From assembly GCF_001718795.1 (NCBI RefSeq), contig NZ_CP013438.1, positions 1,364,001-1,428,000 of the forward strand: a stretch of 64,000 bases of DNA. The letters are read 5' to 3'. Origin of the DNA: Burkholderia latens (GTDB lineage: Bacteria > Pseudomonadota > Gammaproteobacteria > Burkholderiales > Burkholderiaceae). Shown in pieces: positions 46,099 through 56,134 of this stretch. A model generated the notes under the pieces. The model ran no database searches, had not been told where the DNA came from, and was given only the letters and a program-made list of their open reading frames with translations. Position 1 is the stretch's first letter, and every line of letters begins with the position of its first letter. The translations under genes were made by a program, and so were the position numbers.

Positions 46099-46268
46099 TG
46101 TTCTCTGTTGGCGTCGCGATACGTCGGGCGCCGCCGTCGGCGTGCGCGATGACGGGCGCCCGATCTGGGCTGTCAGGTTCCGGATACGGCCGAATGGGAA
46201 CGGAAACGGGCGCGGCACGGCGCCGCAACCGGCCAATCGTGCGTCGCGGCCGTCCCCATTTTTTCGGC

Positions 46269-46297
46269 TTGACGGCGCTATGTTACCGCGCGATAAA
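46269..46297 (+). promoter_or_regulatory. Sigma-70 promoter of the LexA-controlled gene
   Basis: TTGACG (46269-46274), a 17-base spacer and GATAAA (46292-46297) form a good promoter facing the 215-residue protein. The LexA box begins at the next base. Confidence 0.6.
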
Positions 46298-46313
46298 CTG
46301 TATATCCATACAG
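46298..46313. promoter_or_regulatory. LexA (SOS) box
   Basis: CTGTATATCCATACAG matches the LexA consensus CTGT-N8-ACAG, with the AT-rich core expected in gamma- and beta-proteobacteria. It overlaps the predicted transcription start and lies 17 bp before the ATG at 46330, so LexA should repress this gene until DNA damage. Confidence 0.8.
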
Positions 46314-46329
46314 TGCCTGCGCAGCAAAA

Positions 46330-46977
46330 ATGATTCTCCCCCCATTCGATCCTCCGAAGCTGAACGACCTCACCGAATGGTGGACGAAGTGCACCTATGC
46401 AGACGTGCAGCGGCTGATCCTCGAAGTGCAGCACCTGCGACTGACGCTGTGGGAATTGCGTGCGCACGTCGCCGATGCTGCGCGGCGAATCCGCGTGCTC
46501 GATCCGGACATGCTCGCGCATGGTTCCGCGCTTCGGCGGCTCAGCTACCTGCTCGAAAAGGAAATCGAACGCGCCAATCCGATCGGCCGCCCGCGCGACG
46601 TCTATGCGCCGTTTTCTGACGAATGGCGCGCGCGCAACGCACTGCGCTGCGAATTGCGCGCCCAGCCCGATCCGGCCTGCGCGGGCACGCTGCCGGGCAC
46701 GATTCCGGAATTTCAACGCGTGACCTGGGCGGAGCTTCGCGATCGCTGGCGTCACTTGAGCGACAGGCAATCGAACCGGCAGAGCATCGAACAGCGCATG
46801 GTGCTCGAGATCGTGCGTCAGCGATCGGTGATCCTCGCGCGAGCGAGGAAGCTCGTCGACGCCGCGATCGCCGAAGCGGCGGCCGACGGCAACCAGCTGT
46901 TCGCGCTCGATCAGCTGAAGCGTCTGCTGTCCGTCGAGCGTGAGGACGGCGAACCCTTTACGTACAAGCCCGCGTAA
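46330..46977 (+). CDS. SOS-regulated protein of unknown function
   Basis: This 215-residue soluble protein is rich in Arg, Leu and Glu and is predicted to be mostly helical, with coiled-coil-like stretches (YADVQRLILEVQHLRLTLWE; RSVILARARKLVDAAIAEAA). I do not recognise the family. It lacks a signal peptide or membrane span. Its promoter carries a near-perfect LexA box, which ties it to the DNA-damage response. It is divergent from the DAO-type oxidoreductase and followed by about 400 bp without a gene. Roles in repair, division control or prophage biology are all open. Confidence 0.7.
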   Translation: MILPPFDPPKLNDLTEWWTKCTYADVQRLILEVQHLRLTLWELRAHVADAARRIRVLDPDMLAHGSALRRLSYLLEKEIERANPIGRPRDVYAPFSDEWRARNALRCELRAQPDPACAGTLPGTIPEFQRVTWAELRDRWRHLSDRQSNRQSIEQRMVLEIVRQRSVILARARKLVDAAIAEAAADGNQLFALDQLKRLLSVEREDGEPFTYKPA

Positions 46978-47376
46978 CGCGAGCGAGTCCGCCGCGACGA
47001 ATGAATGGTCTCGGTAATGCGAGCGTAATACTTCGGTATCCAATTCAATTGCCGCTTCTGGTCCATACCAAAAACGGACAAGCCTTCAGTGCGCCATCGC
47101 ACATTGCGCGCGTCATTACAACGTCACCTGCGCGGGCATACCATCGATATCGTTTTACTCGTCAAGCATTGCTTTTCATTGTGCCGGGAACAAATCGTGC
47201 TCAATAAGCACAAGCGGCTGGAACCAATTTTTTCCTTTGACGAATTAAATGTTACCGGCCAATATTCGCGTCGATCTGTCGTTAGTACTTCTCAAAACAC
47301 GAAAAAATATGCCGGCCATGTAAACGAGGACCTCATGTAGCTTCGCCAACTGACACCTGATCGAAGGGGAAGAAAG
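46978..47376. other. AT-richer intergenic region
   Basis: No convincing gene. Bases about 47150-47340 are AT-rich for this genome. A possible promoter, TTGACG (47237-47242), 17-base spacer and CAATAT (47260-47265), faces the small protein at 47377. Confidence 0.4.
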
Positions 47377-47652
47377 ATGTCGTTGTCCCAGGATGTGAGC
47401 ACCAAAAAAACTGCCTCCGTACACAAGGCTCCTCCGCCGTCGCCGGTGTTCTGGAAGCCCGATCCTGTGGTCCCGGCCGCGCCGGAATCGGAGCAGCCGC
47501 TACCCGGCCTGCGCGATTTCTTCGCTGCGGCAGCGCTGCAGGGACTGCTGTCGCGAGACGCCGGCCGCAACGTCTCGGCAATCGCCGACTACGAATCCAA
47601 GCGCGCGCTCGGCGCGTATCGCCTCGCGGACGAAATGTTGAAAGCGCGCTAA
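47377..47652 (+). CDS. Small conserved-type protein, unknown function
   Basis: This 91-residue protein has a Pro/Ala-rich N-terminal half (APPPSPVFWKPDPVVPAAPE) and a helical C-terminal half (LRDFFAAAALQGLLSRDAGR, then DYESKRALGAYRLADEMLKA). The C-terminal pattern recalls small proteins often seen in phage and plasmid cargo, in which a variable start precedes an AAALQGLL...YADAML motif; this is from memory. It has a purine-rich ribosome site (GGGGAAGAAAG) and is followed by a terminator. Stand-alone gene, function unknown. Confidence 0.65.
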   Translation: MSLSQDVSTKKTASVHKAPPPSPVFWKPDPVVPAAPESEQPLPGLRDFFAAAALQGLLSRDAGRNVSAIADYESKRALGAYRLADEMLKAR

Positions 47653-47659
47653 GCGCCCG

Positions 47660-47696
47660 GGCCCGCCGCCCCACGCGGGCCTGCTCCCTTCTTTTT
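47660..47696 (+). terminator. Rho-independent terminator
   Basis: GGCCCGC (47660-47666) pairs with GCGGGCC (47675-47681) and is followed within 8 bases by CTTCTTTTT. It lies just after the small protein gene. Confidence 0.65.
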
Positions 47697-47825
47697 CATA
47701 GGCCGCGGCAAAAAAGACATGTCGCCTCGTTGCCGGCACGCAATATTTTCCGCCCGCCCGCTTATTCAAATGGCTCGCGAATCGTTATTCGATTTTCGAG
47801 AAAATACCCCGTCGCTGCGACAACA

Positions 47826-49109
47826 TCACTGCGACAGTTCGCGCGCGAGCAAAACGATATTCAGCATACCAATGACGAGCATCGCGCCGATGGCGGCCCA
47901 GCGCGTCGCGCGTCCGTTCGCGAACGTGCCCATGATGTCGCGGCGGCCGGTGAAGTACACGAGCGCAAGCATCGGCACCGGCAATACGAACGACAACACG
48001 ACCTGGCTGATCACGAGCGCCTGCATCGAATCGACGCCAAACCCGACGACGACGAATGCCGGCGCCATCGTGACGAGCCGGCGCAGCCACACCGGAATCC
48101 GGAAGCCGACGAACCCCTGCATGATCATCTGCCCGGCCATCGTGCCGACGACGGAGCTCGATATGCCGGAGCTCATCAACGACACGAGAAAGCACGTTGC
48201 CGCAGCCGCTCCGAGCAATGGCGTCAGCGTCCGGTACGCGGTGCCGATTTCGGCGACGTCGCGATAGCCCGCGTGAAACGCCGCGCTCGCCATCACGACC
48301 ATCGCCATGTTGACGGCGCCGGCAACGGACAATGCAACGACGACTTCCCAATTGGAAAAACGCACCATCATCCGGCGCTGCTCCGTGTCGAGTCCCGCCA
48401 CGCGCCGCTGTGTGAGCCCGGAATGCAGATACAGCGCATGCGGCATGATCGTCGCGCCGACGATGCCGACGGAGATCGTCAGCGCCTCGCCGCGCGGCCA
48501 CTCCGGCACGACCGCGTGTAGCCCGACCTCGGCCCATGCGACGGGCGCGATGAACATCTCGGCGAGATAGCACAGGCCGATTACGCCGACGAGCACGCCG
48601 ACCGCGATCTCGATCGGCCGGAAGCCGTTGCGGTCGGCGAGCAAAATGCCGTAAGTCGCGACGGCCATCACGCCCATCCCGGCAAGGGTCGGCAGCTTGA
48701 ACAGCAGCGCAAGCGCAATCGCACCACCGAGAAATTCCGCGAGTTCGGTCGCCATCGCAGCCAGCTCGCTCGCGACCCACATCCCGACGACCACCGGCCG
48801 CGGGAAATGCGTGCGGCAAAGTTCCGCCAGGTTGCGGCCGGTCGCGATGCCGAGTTTCGCCGACAGCGCCTGGAACAGCATCGCGATGACGTTCGCCAGC
48901 AACACGACCCAGAGCAGCGCGTAACCGAACTGCGCACCGGCGCGGATGTTGGTCGCGAAATTGCCGGGATCCATGTACGCGACCGACGCGACGACCGCCG
49001 GCCCGGCGAACAGCAGCGCGGCACCCGGTCCGCGTCGTCTGCCCGCGAACACCTCGCGCATGCCCGTCGCAGTGCGCTCGGTCAGCGCGTTCCTGTCGAG
49101 CGTCGTCAT
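47826..49109 (-). CDS. mntH: Nramp-family Mn(II)/Fe(II) transporter
   Basis: This 427-residue inner-membrane protein has about eleven hydrophobic segments and both Nramp metal-binding motifs: DPGN (47-50, in AYMDPGNFATN) and MPH (in GATIMPHALYLHS). It imports manganese or iron with protons. The ATG at 49109 gives MTTLDRNALTERT. It is downstream of a low-affinity iron-permease gene on the same strand (92-bp gap), and a manganese catalase gene lies divergently beyond it, suggesting a manganese-based oxidative-stress group. No obvious MntR or Mur box was found by eye. Confidence 0.92.
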   Translation of the reverse strand: MTTLDRNALTERTATGMREVFAGRRRGPGAALLFAGPAVVASVAYMDPGNFATNIRAGAQFGYALLWVVLLANVIAMLFQALSAKLGIATGRNLAELCRTHFPRPVVVGMWVASELAAMATELAEFLGGAIALALLFKLPTLAGMGVMAVATYGILLADRNGFRPIEIAVGVLVGVIGLCYLAEMFIAPVAWAEVGLHAVVPEWPRGEALTISVGIVGATIMPHALYLHSGLTQRRVAGLDTEQRRMMVRFSNWEVVVALSVAGAVNMAMVVMASAAFHAGYRDVAEIGTAYRTLTPLLGAAAATCFLVSLMSSGISSSVVGTMAGQMIMQGFVGFRIPVWLRRLVTMAPAFVVVGFGVDSMQALVISQVVLSFVLPVPMLALVYFTGRRDIMGTFANGRATRWAAIGAMLVIGMLNIVLLARELSQ

Positions 49110-49201
49110 CCGCCCTCCGTCGAGAAATCGGCGTCGCCCGCGGCATGGCCGATGCAATCCAAATGACAACCGCTTGTAAGCCCGGCAGCGTGTGTCGCCG
49201 G

Positions 49202-49708
49202 TCACGACACGCCGCTCGGCTCGTGCGCCGCATCGGGTGCGTCGCATGCCGCCGCGCGGCCGTCGACGGCTGCGCGCTTCGCGAGTTCCAGATATGCGTT
49301 CGCCAGACGGCGCAACTCTTCCTCCGACGCATTCTCGATCCCGATCAGCTGATCGCTCGCTGAGCGCGTTGCCGCGACGAGTTCGTCGAGTTTCAGATGA
49401 AGCGCGACGCTGTCGCGGTTTTGATTACGCTGCAGCAAAAACACCATCAGGAACGTGATGATCGTCGTGCCGGTATTGATCACGAGCTGCCACGCATCCG
49501 AGTAATGAAAGATCGGCCCGCATGCGAGCCACACGACCGTGATCGCCACCGCCGAGCCGAACGCGACGGGCGAGCCGGCCCATGCGGTCACGCCAGTCGC
49601 GAAGCGCTCGAATGCGCGCGTCACCGGATTCCCGGCTGCGCGCGCATCGGTCCCGCCGGCACCTTGCTGGTTCGGCTCCCCGCCGCGTGATTCGTTGTCC
49701 ATTTGCAT
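49202..49708 (-). CDS. Low-affinity iron permease-family membrane protein
   Basis: This 168-residue protein has a hydrophilic Gly/Gln-rich start, two membrane segments (about residues 42-62 and 70-92) and the family pattern FATGVTAWAGSPVAFGSAVA, then NTGTTIITFLMVFLLQRNQNRD and HLKLDELVAA. The family is named after a yeast protein; the bacterial role is not established. A GGAGA ribosome site precedes the ATG at 49708. It is upstream of mntH on the same strand and divergent from the manganese catalase gene. Confidence 0.87.
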   Translation of the reverse strand: MQMDNESRGGEPNQQGAGGTDARAAGNPVTRAFERFATGVTAWAGSPVAFGSAVAITVVWLACGPIFHYSDAWQLVINTGTTIITFLMVFLLQRNQNRDSVALHLKLDELVAATRSASDQLIGIENASEEELRRLANAYLELAKRAAVDGRAAACDAPDAAHEPSGVS

Positions 49709-49954
49709 GTCGTCTCCGGAATCGAAAGTCGTCGCGGCGCCCGTGGTGCGCCGACGCACGCGTCTTGCGCGACAGGACGAAGCAAACCCTACGGTGTCGC
49801 CCGCACGTGCCGCCCGGAGCGCCGAGCATCGCGCGTGCCTGCGGCGCGCGATTCGCGTACCGCGCCGTTCTTCGCGCGCGGGACCGCTTCGTGCTGATCG
49901 CGTCGTGCTGTTTCGACACCGCGAACTTCGCGCAACCTCTTTTATGGAGATTCC

Positions 49955-50860
49955 ATGTTCATCCACAACACACGGCTTCAGTACACGGTGCGCGTCGACG
50001 CACCGAACCCCGGGCTCGCGAACCTGCTGCTCGAACAGTTCGGCGGACCGCAGGGCGAACTCGCCGCCGCGATGCGCTACTTCACGCAGGCAATCACCGA
50101 AGAGGATCCGGGCCGCAAGGACATGCTGTTCGACATCGCGACCGAGGAATTGAGTCACCTCGAGGTGATCGGCTCGCTGGTCGCGATGCTGAACCGCGGC
50201 GCGAAGGGTGAACTCGCCGAGGCGGTCGACGAACAGGCCGAGCTCTACCGCAAGCTGCACGGTGCAGGCAACGACAGCCACGTGACACAACTGCTGTACG
50301 GCGCCGGTTCGCCGCTGACGAATTCGGGCGGCGTGCCGTGGTCGGCGGCGTACATCGACACGATCGGCGAACCGACGGCCGACCTGCGCTCGAACATCGC
50401 GGCCGAAGCGCGCGCCAAGATCATCTACGAACGGCTGATCAACGTGACCGACGATCCGGGCATCCGCGACGCGCTCGGCTTCCTGATGACGCGCGAGGTG
50501 TCGCACCAGAAGTCGTTCGAGAAGGCGCTGTACGCGATCACCGCGAACTTCCCGCCGGGCAAGCTGCCGCCGGTCGAGCCGTATGACCGCGTGTATTTCC
50601 GGATGCAGCCGGACGCGCAGCCGCTGGTCGGTCCGTGGAACCACGGCGGCGACCTCGAGATCCGCCCGGCCGAACCGGCCGTCGACGGCGGCACCGGCAT
50701 TCCGGAAGGCATGCTGGAGCAACGCCAGGCGGACGCGATCGAAGCGATGGCCCAGCGGCTCGCGTCGGATCCGGACAGCGATCCGAAAACCGGCGCCGAA
50801 CTCGGCGCCGGTGCGCCGATTCCGCAGAACGGCGCCGCCGGCAAGCCGGACGGCGCATGA
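49955..50860 (+). CDS. Manganese catalase
   Basis: This 301-residue protein is a non-haem di-manganese catalase that disproportionates hydrogen peroxide. The four-helix bundle ligands are visible: Glu35 (GGPQGELAAAM), Glu65 and His68 (TEELSHLEV), a third-helix Glu in NIAAEARAKIIYERL and the His in TREVSHQKSFE. The C-terminal tail is hydrophilic and Asp/Gly/Pro-rich. It follows a good ribosome site (TTTATGGAGATTCC region) and leads a pair with the DUF892 gene 63 bp downstream. Confidence 0.92.
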   Translation: MFIHNTRLQYTVRVDAPNPGLANLLLEQFGGPQGELAAAMRYFTQAITEEDPGRKDMLFDIATEELSHLEVIGSLVAMLNRGAKGELAEAVDEQAELYRKLHGAGNDSHVTQLLYGAGSPLTNSGGVPWSAAYIDTIGEPTADLRSNIAAEARAKIIYERLINVTDDPGIRDALGFLMTREVSHQKSFEKALYAITANFPPGKLPPVEPYDRVYFRMQPDAQPLVGPWNHGGDLEIRPAEPAVDGGTGIPEGMLEQRQADAIEAMAQRLASDPDSDPKTGAELGAGAPIPQNGAAGKPDGA

Positions 50861-50923
50861 ACGTCAACGTCGGGCGCCTGCTCGTCGAGACGGGCGCCTC
50901 TTCGTCCCCAAATGGAGAACGCA

Positions 50924-51442
50924 ATGACCAGCGACACGACTGCAGGCGATGAACATCTGATGGACTGGCTGCGCGACGCGCACGCCATGGAAGAACAGGC
51001 CGAGACGATGCTCACGTCGATGGCCGGCCGGATCGATCACTATCCGGATCTGAAGCGGCGCATCGAGCAGCACATCGAGGAAACGCGCGAACAGGCGCGA
51101 CTTCTGCGCACGTGCATCGAGCGGCGCGGCGGCTCGGTGTCGACGATGAAGGACGTCGGCGCGAAGACGATGGCATGGGTGCAGGGCCTGGCCGGCATGT
51201 TCGCGACCGACGAGATAGTCAAGGGCGGGATGGCCAGCTACACGTTCGAACACTTCGAAATCGCCGCATATCGCAACCTGATCGAGGCCGCACGATTCGT
51301 CGGCGACCGCGAGACGATGGAGATCTGCGAACGGATCCTGCCCGAGGAACAGGCGATGGCCGCCTGGCTGGAGCACAACATGGCAGGCGTGGTGCGCACC
51401 TATCTCGCGCGGGATCAGGCGGACGCGCCGGCGAAGCGATAG
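50924..51442 (+). CDS. DUF892/YciF-type ferritin-like protein
   Basis: This 172-residue protein has the ferritin-like four-helix pattern of DUF892: LMDWLRDAHAMEEQAETML, HIEETREQARLLRTCIERRG, SYTFEHFEIAAYRNLIEAAR and ILPEEQAMAAWLEHNM, with Glu and His residues spaced to bind a di-metal centre. Family members (YciE, YciF) are stress-induced, and their activity is unknown. I chose the ATG at 50924, which has GGAG 6 bases upstream; an ATG 4 codons earlier overlaps that site. Probably co-transcribed with the manganese catalase. Confidence 0.87.
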   Translation: MTSDTTAGDEHLMDWLRDAHAMEEQAETMLTSMAGRIDHYPDLKRRIEQHIEETREQARLLRTCIERRGGSVSTMKDVGAKTMAWVQGLAGMFATDEIVKGGMASYTFEHFEIAAYRNLIEAARFVGDRETMEICERILPEEQAMAAWLEHNMAGVVRTYLARDQADAPAKR

Positions 51443-51469
51443 CCGAACTTCCGGCGCGACGGGCAAGCG

Positions 51470-51748
51470 TCAGGCGCCCGCAGCGCCGGAATCGGGCTGA
51501 TCGGCCATCAGATACTGGATCACGAGCGTCGGATCGGCAACATCGAGAATCAGCCGGCGCATCACGCGCTTGCGCATATGGTCGTCGTCGAGCGTCCACG
51601 GCCCGGCTGCTTCGCCGAGGTAACGCGCGATCGCGTCGCGATGATCGCCGTCCGGCGCAAGCCCGAGCCGAGCCACGAGCAGCCCGGCCACCACGTCGTC
51701 GATCTCGATCGCGAGCGGCCTGGAATCGATCAGCAGTTCGAGTTTCAT
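51470..51748 (-). CDS. Small hypothetical protein
   Basis: This 92-residue protein begins MKLELLIDSRPLAIEIDDVV and continues with a helical C-terminal half (KRVMRRLILDVADPTLVIQY). It has no signal or membrane span. The ATG at 51748 is chosen because the sequence upstream is not protein-like. It lies between the convergent DUF892 gene and the groESL pair, on the groESL strand. Function unknown. Confidence 0.6.
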   Translation of the reverse strand: MKLELLIDSRPLAIEIDDVVAGLLVARLGLAPDGDHRDAIARYLGEAAGPWTLDDDHMRKRVMRRLILDVADPTLVIQYLMADQPDSGAAGA

Positions 51749-51865
51749 GATCGGTGTCGCCAACAACGCAAAAAACGGCGCGCGCGCCCCATTGTCGCGC
51801 GCGCCGAACAGTGCCGCTCCGGCCAGCGGCGGATCGATCACCGCAGGCGTTGCCTGCGGTGCGGA

Positions 51866-53886
<2,021 letters not shown>

Positions 53887-53988
53887 TTTCATCTCCTGAG
53901 CGATGAGATCACCTGAATAAGGGAATCCGGCGGCGCATGCACGTGCGAAACGACGCTGCGCGGCCGTGCCATCGTTTGGCGAAAGGCG

Positions 53989-54018
53989 AAATAGTGGCGG
54001 CGCCGCGCGCTTCAAGGG
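53989..54018 (-). promoter_or_regulatory. Candidate sigma-32 heat-shock promoter of groESL
   Basis: On the minus strand CCCTTGAAG (about 54018-54010) is followed after about 13 bases by CCACTATTT (53997-53989), close to the sigma-32 pattern CTTGAAA-N13-CCCCATNT. It lies about 100 bp before groES. Confidence 0.5.
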
Positions 54019-54521
54019 GCAGATGGCGACGCGTATGTAACAAAATGTTTCAACGAAACGGGGTGCGGGGAAGCGTGCGCAGACGATACGGCGCGCGGCG
54101 CGAACGGCGTCGCGCCCGAAGCGGCAAAGCAACGGACACGGCGGCTCCGGGCGGCACGGCGTCGAGTGTGTCGACGGGCTTGTCGAGCCCGCTCCGGAGT
54201 CCGGCCTGGGCGGGCGAAACAGCCCCCTCGCATACGCGTTGCGCGCCGCCAGCTGAATGAGTTCGTCGCGATGCGGGCCGCGGCCGACGTCTGCTCTTTC
54301 GCGATGTCGAAAGTGCGGCGACGTCTCCATTCGCGATGTCTCGAACGGCCCCTTGAAATTTGCATCGCCTGTTCTACTTTAGGTGTCGCTCAACGCAGTC
54401 GCGCGTCCCGCGCTGCGTGTTTCGATGCGTTATCGCCCACGCAGGCTGCGGCACGATCGCGCACCGGTTCGTCGCGCGTGGTGTTGCCGTGTGCCCAATG
54501 CATTGACCATGAGAGACGACC
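54019..54521. other. Intergenic region between groESL and a small winged-helix protein
   Basis: No credible gene was seen. A possible rightward promoter, TTGAAA (54353-54358), 16-base spacer and TACTTT (54375-54380), lies about 140 bp before the next gene. The rest is ordinary high-GC sequence. Confidence 0.35.
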
Positions 54522-54836
54522 ATGCTGAGTCCACACGAATTCGCGACATTGATGCTGATCCGTCATGCGCCGGATCAGCTCGATACAACCCGTGCCGAAA
54601 TCGACGCGCTGCTCGAGCGGCAATTGATCATGCTCGAACATCGCGCCCACGGACACCGCCGCGTGCATCTGACGCCGAGAGGACGCGCGTTGCTCGATGT
54701 GTTCGGCTCCGGCAGCCACGGCGGCACGCGCGTCAAGGCGCGCGAGCGCAGCCACGAAGCCGGCTATGCGCAGGCTGAGTCCCCGCCCGTGGTCGCGGCG
54801 GCGGACACGATGCGCGACGCGCAGCCTCAAACCTGA
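54522..54836 (+). CDS. Small protein with a winged-helix-like segment
   Basis: This 104-residue protein begins MLSPHEFATLMLIRHAPDQL and contains a helix-turn-wing-like stretch, DALLERQLIMLEHRAHGHRR followed by VHLTPRGRALLDVFG, reminiscent of the wing and last helix of MarR/PadR regulators. The tail is disordered. It has a purine-rich ribosome site (GAGAGACGACC). It might be a short DNA-binding protein, but the first recognition helices are not obvious. Function unknown. Confidence 0.6.
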   Translation: MLSPHEFATLMLIRHAPDQLDTTRAEIDALLERQLIMLEHRAHGHRRVHLTPRGRALLDVFGSGSHGGTRVKARERSHEAGYAQAESPPVVAAADTMRDAQPQT

Positions 54837-55393
54837 CGCGTCGGCAATCCGCGCGCAATGCGGCGCCGCGCGCGACAAGCACACACGCGACACGCAGCGG
54901 GTAGAAACGGACGACGGCCTGCCGGCCAGCAAGCCGCTTCGGAACGAGGAAAGTCGGTGCGCCGCCGCCGGATTGCCCCCGACCCGAGCGGAATCAGCGG
55001 GTGTGGCGGGCGCGGCTGCCGGCCGCGCGATCGAACGGCCGAAGCCGTGCCAACTGCTCGATCGACATCGATACGACTTCGCGGGCATGCCGGGCGATCA
55101 CGTCACCCGCCATGCCCGCGTTCAGATACGGTTCGATGCTGATCGTGCGACGCGGGTGACTGCCCGCTTCGTCATCGACGATGTCGATTCGGGTGCTACG
55201 ACTCTTCCACCAGTATTCGCAACCGGCAAGGATCAATACGAATCGATCGCCCCCCGAAGCAACAGGTGTGCTACCGCGCCGGGCGCGCTTCTTTCGTCAC
55301 CGGAACGATTCGTGGACGTGGAACCGCGCCGCTCGTCGCCGTCCGTTGATGTGCCGGTCGGCCGGCGCCCGCGTTGCACGGGCGGAACACGCA
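54837..55393. other. Intergenic stretch with one doubtful small frame
   Basis: Nothing certain is encoded here. A leftward frame at 54994-55236 is listed separately as a weak candidate gene. No terminator or repeat stood out. Confidence 0.35.
54994..55236 (-). CDS. Possible small protein (weak)
   Basis: An 80-residue leftward frame from TTG 55236 reads protein-like in its middle part (EYWWKSRSTRIDIVDDEAGS, then ISIEPYLNAGMAGDVIA and VVSMSIEQLARL) without the Arg/Ala monotony of shadow frames. The start is uncertain: the frame stays open for about 20 codons upstream without an ATG. No family is recognised. Confidence 0.35.
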   Translation of the reverse strand: MILAGCEYWWKSRSTRIDIVDDEAGSHPRRTISIEPYLNAGMAGDVIARHAREVVSMSIEQLARLRPFDRAAGSRARHTR

Positions 55394-55603
55394 CTACGCG
55401 TAGCGGCTCAACCACTCTTCGGAAAATTTCTTCGCATAGGCGACGGCCTCGGCCTCGGTATCGAATTCGCCCAGCTTGCGGAACGCCGCCTCGCGGCTGA
55501 AACCCAGCTTCGTGACCTCGACCTGGGCCGCGTATTTGCCGTTTTCCGTCACGCGCGGTTCGCAGTTCATCTCGTACCCGCGCATCACAAATTTCTTCTG
55601 CAT
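55394..55603 (-). CDS. Small conserved-type protein, unknown function
   Basis: This 69-residue protein begins MQKKFVMRGYEMNCEPRVTE and has a beta-beta-alpha pattern: KYAAQVEVTKLGF, then FRKLGEFDTEAEAVAYAKKF and SEEWLSRY. It looks like a compact single-domain protein. Codon use is normal. It stands alone, and its promoter would lie in the 531-bp gap to the right. The second ATG (seventh codon) is an alternative start. Function unknown. Confidence 0.75.
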   Translation of the reverse strand: MQKKFVMRGYEMNCEPRVTENGKYAAQVEVTKLGFSREAAFRKLGEFDTEAEAVAYAKKFSEEWLSRYA

Positions 55604-56134
55604 CGCTTCAACGCATTTTTGAGACGGCGAAATCGTAGCACGGGCCCCCGCGGCTTTCACAGCCGCCGGAGGGCGGCCGGCGTCATCGGCGATTAGAGTA
55701 AACCGTCGGCCGATCCGCGTATAAGATGCGGCACCGCCCGGGCCCGCGCGCAGCGGCATGTAAAAATTTGTCGCGTGCGCGGGCGGACGATGCGCCGGCG
55801 GCAAACCCGTCGGTGCGCCCTGCCTTGGTGCATTCGCGCGGACGCCCGCCCGGATTGCGCGCCGCCCCGCGAGCAATCGGCTGCCGTTTCCTGGCGATAA
55901 GCGCCGGACGGTTGCGAACGGGCCACCGCCCTACTGTCGGCCGCTGTCGCCGACGTAACTTCGTGACACACCTTTCACAGAAACGCACTTTTCGCGACAT
56001 GGAATGACAGCCGTTTTGCGGTAAAGTTATCTTTTCCGCGCGTGGCCGGTCGGCTCGCCCCTGGACGTCGTCAAGACTGTCCGCCGAGACTGCCGCAAGG
56101 CGTCGCTCTGAACGTCACGATCCGTTCCCGCAGC
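55604..56134. other. Divergent intergenic region
   Basis: This 531-bp region separates the leftward 69-residue protein from the rightward BetR-type regulator. It is very GC-rich on the left (55700-55900) with no coherent gene. The AT-richer patch near 56010-56040 (GTAAAGTTATCTTTTCC) is the likeliest rightward promoter area. Confidence 0.4.

Noticed and set aside
46099..47043. Long upstream extension of the FAD oxidoreductase frame
   Set aside because: It crosses the SOS gene on the other strand and the LexA-box promoter; the real FAD domain starts right after the ATG at 46098.
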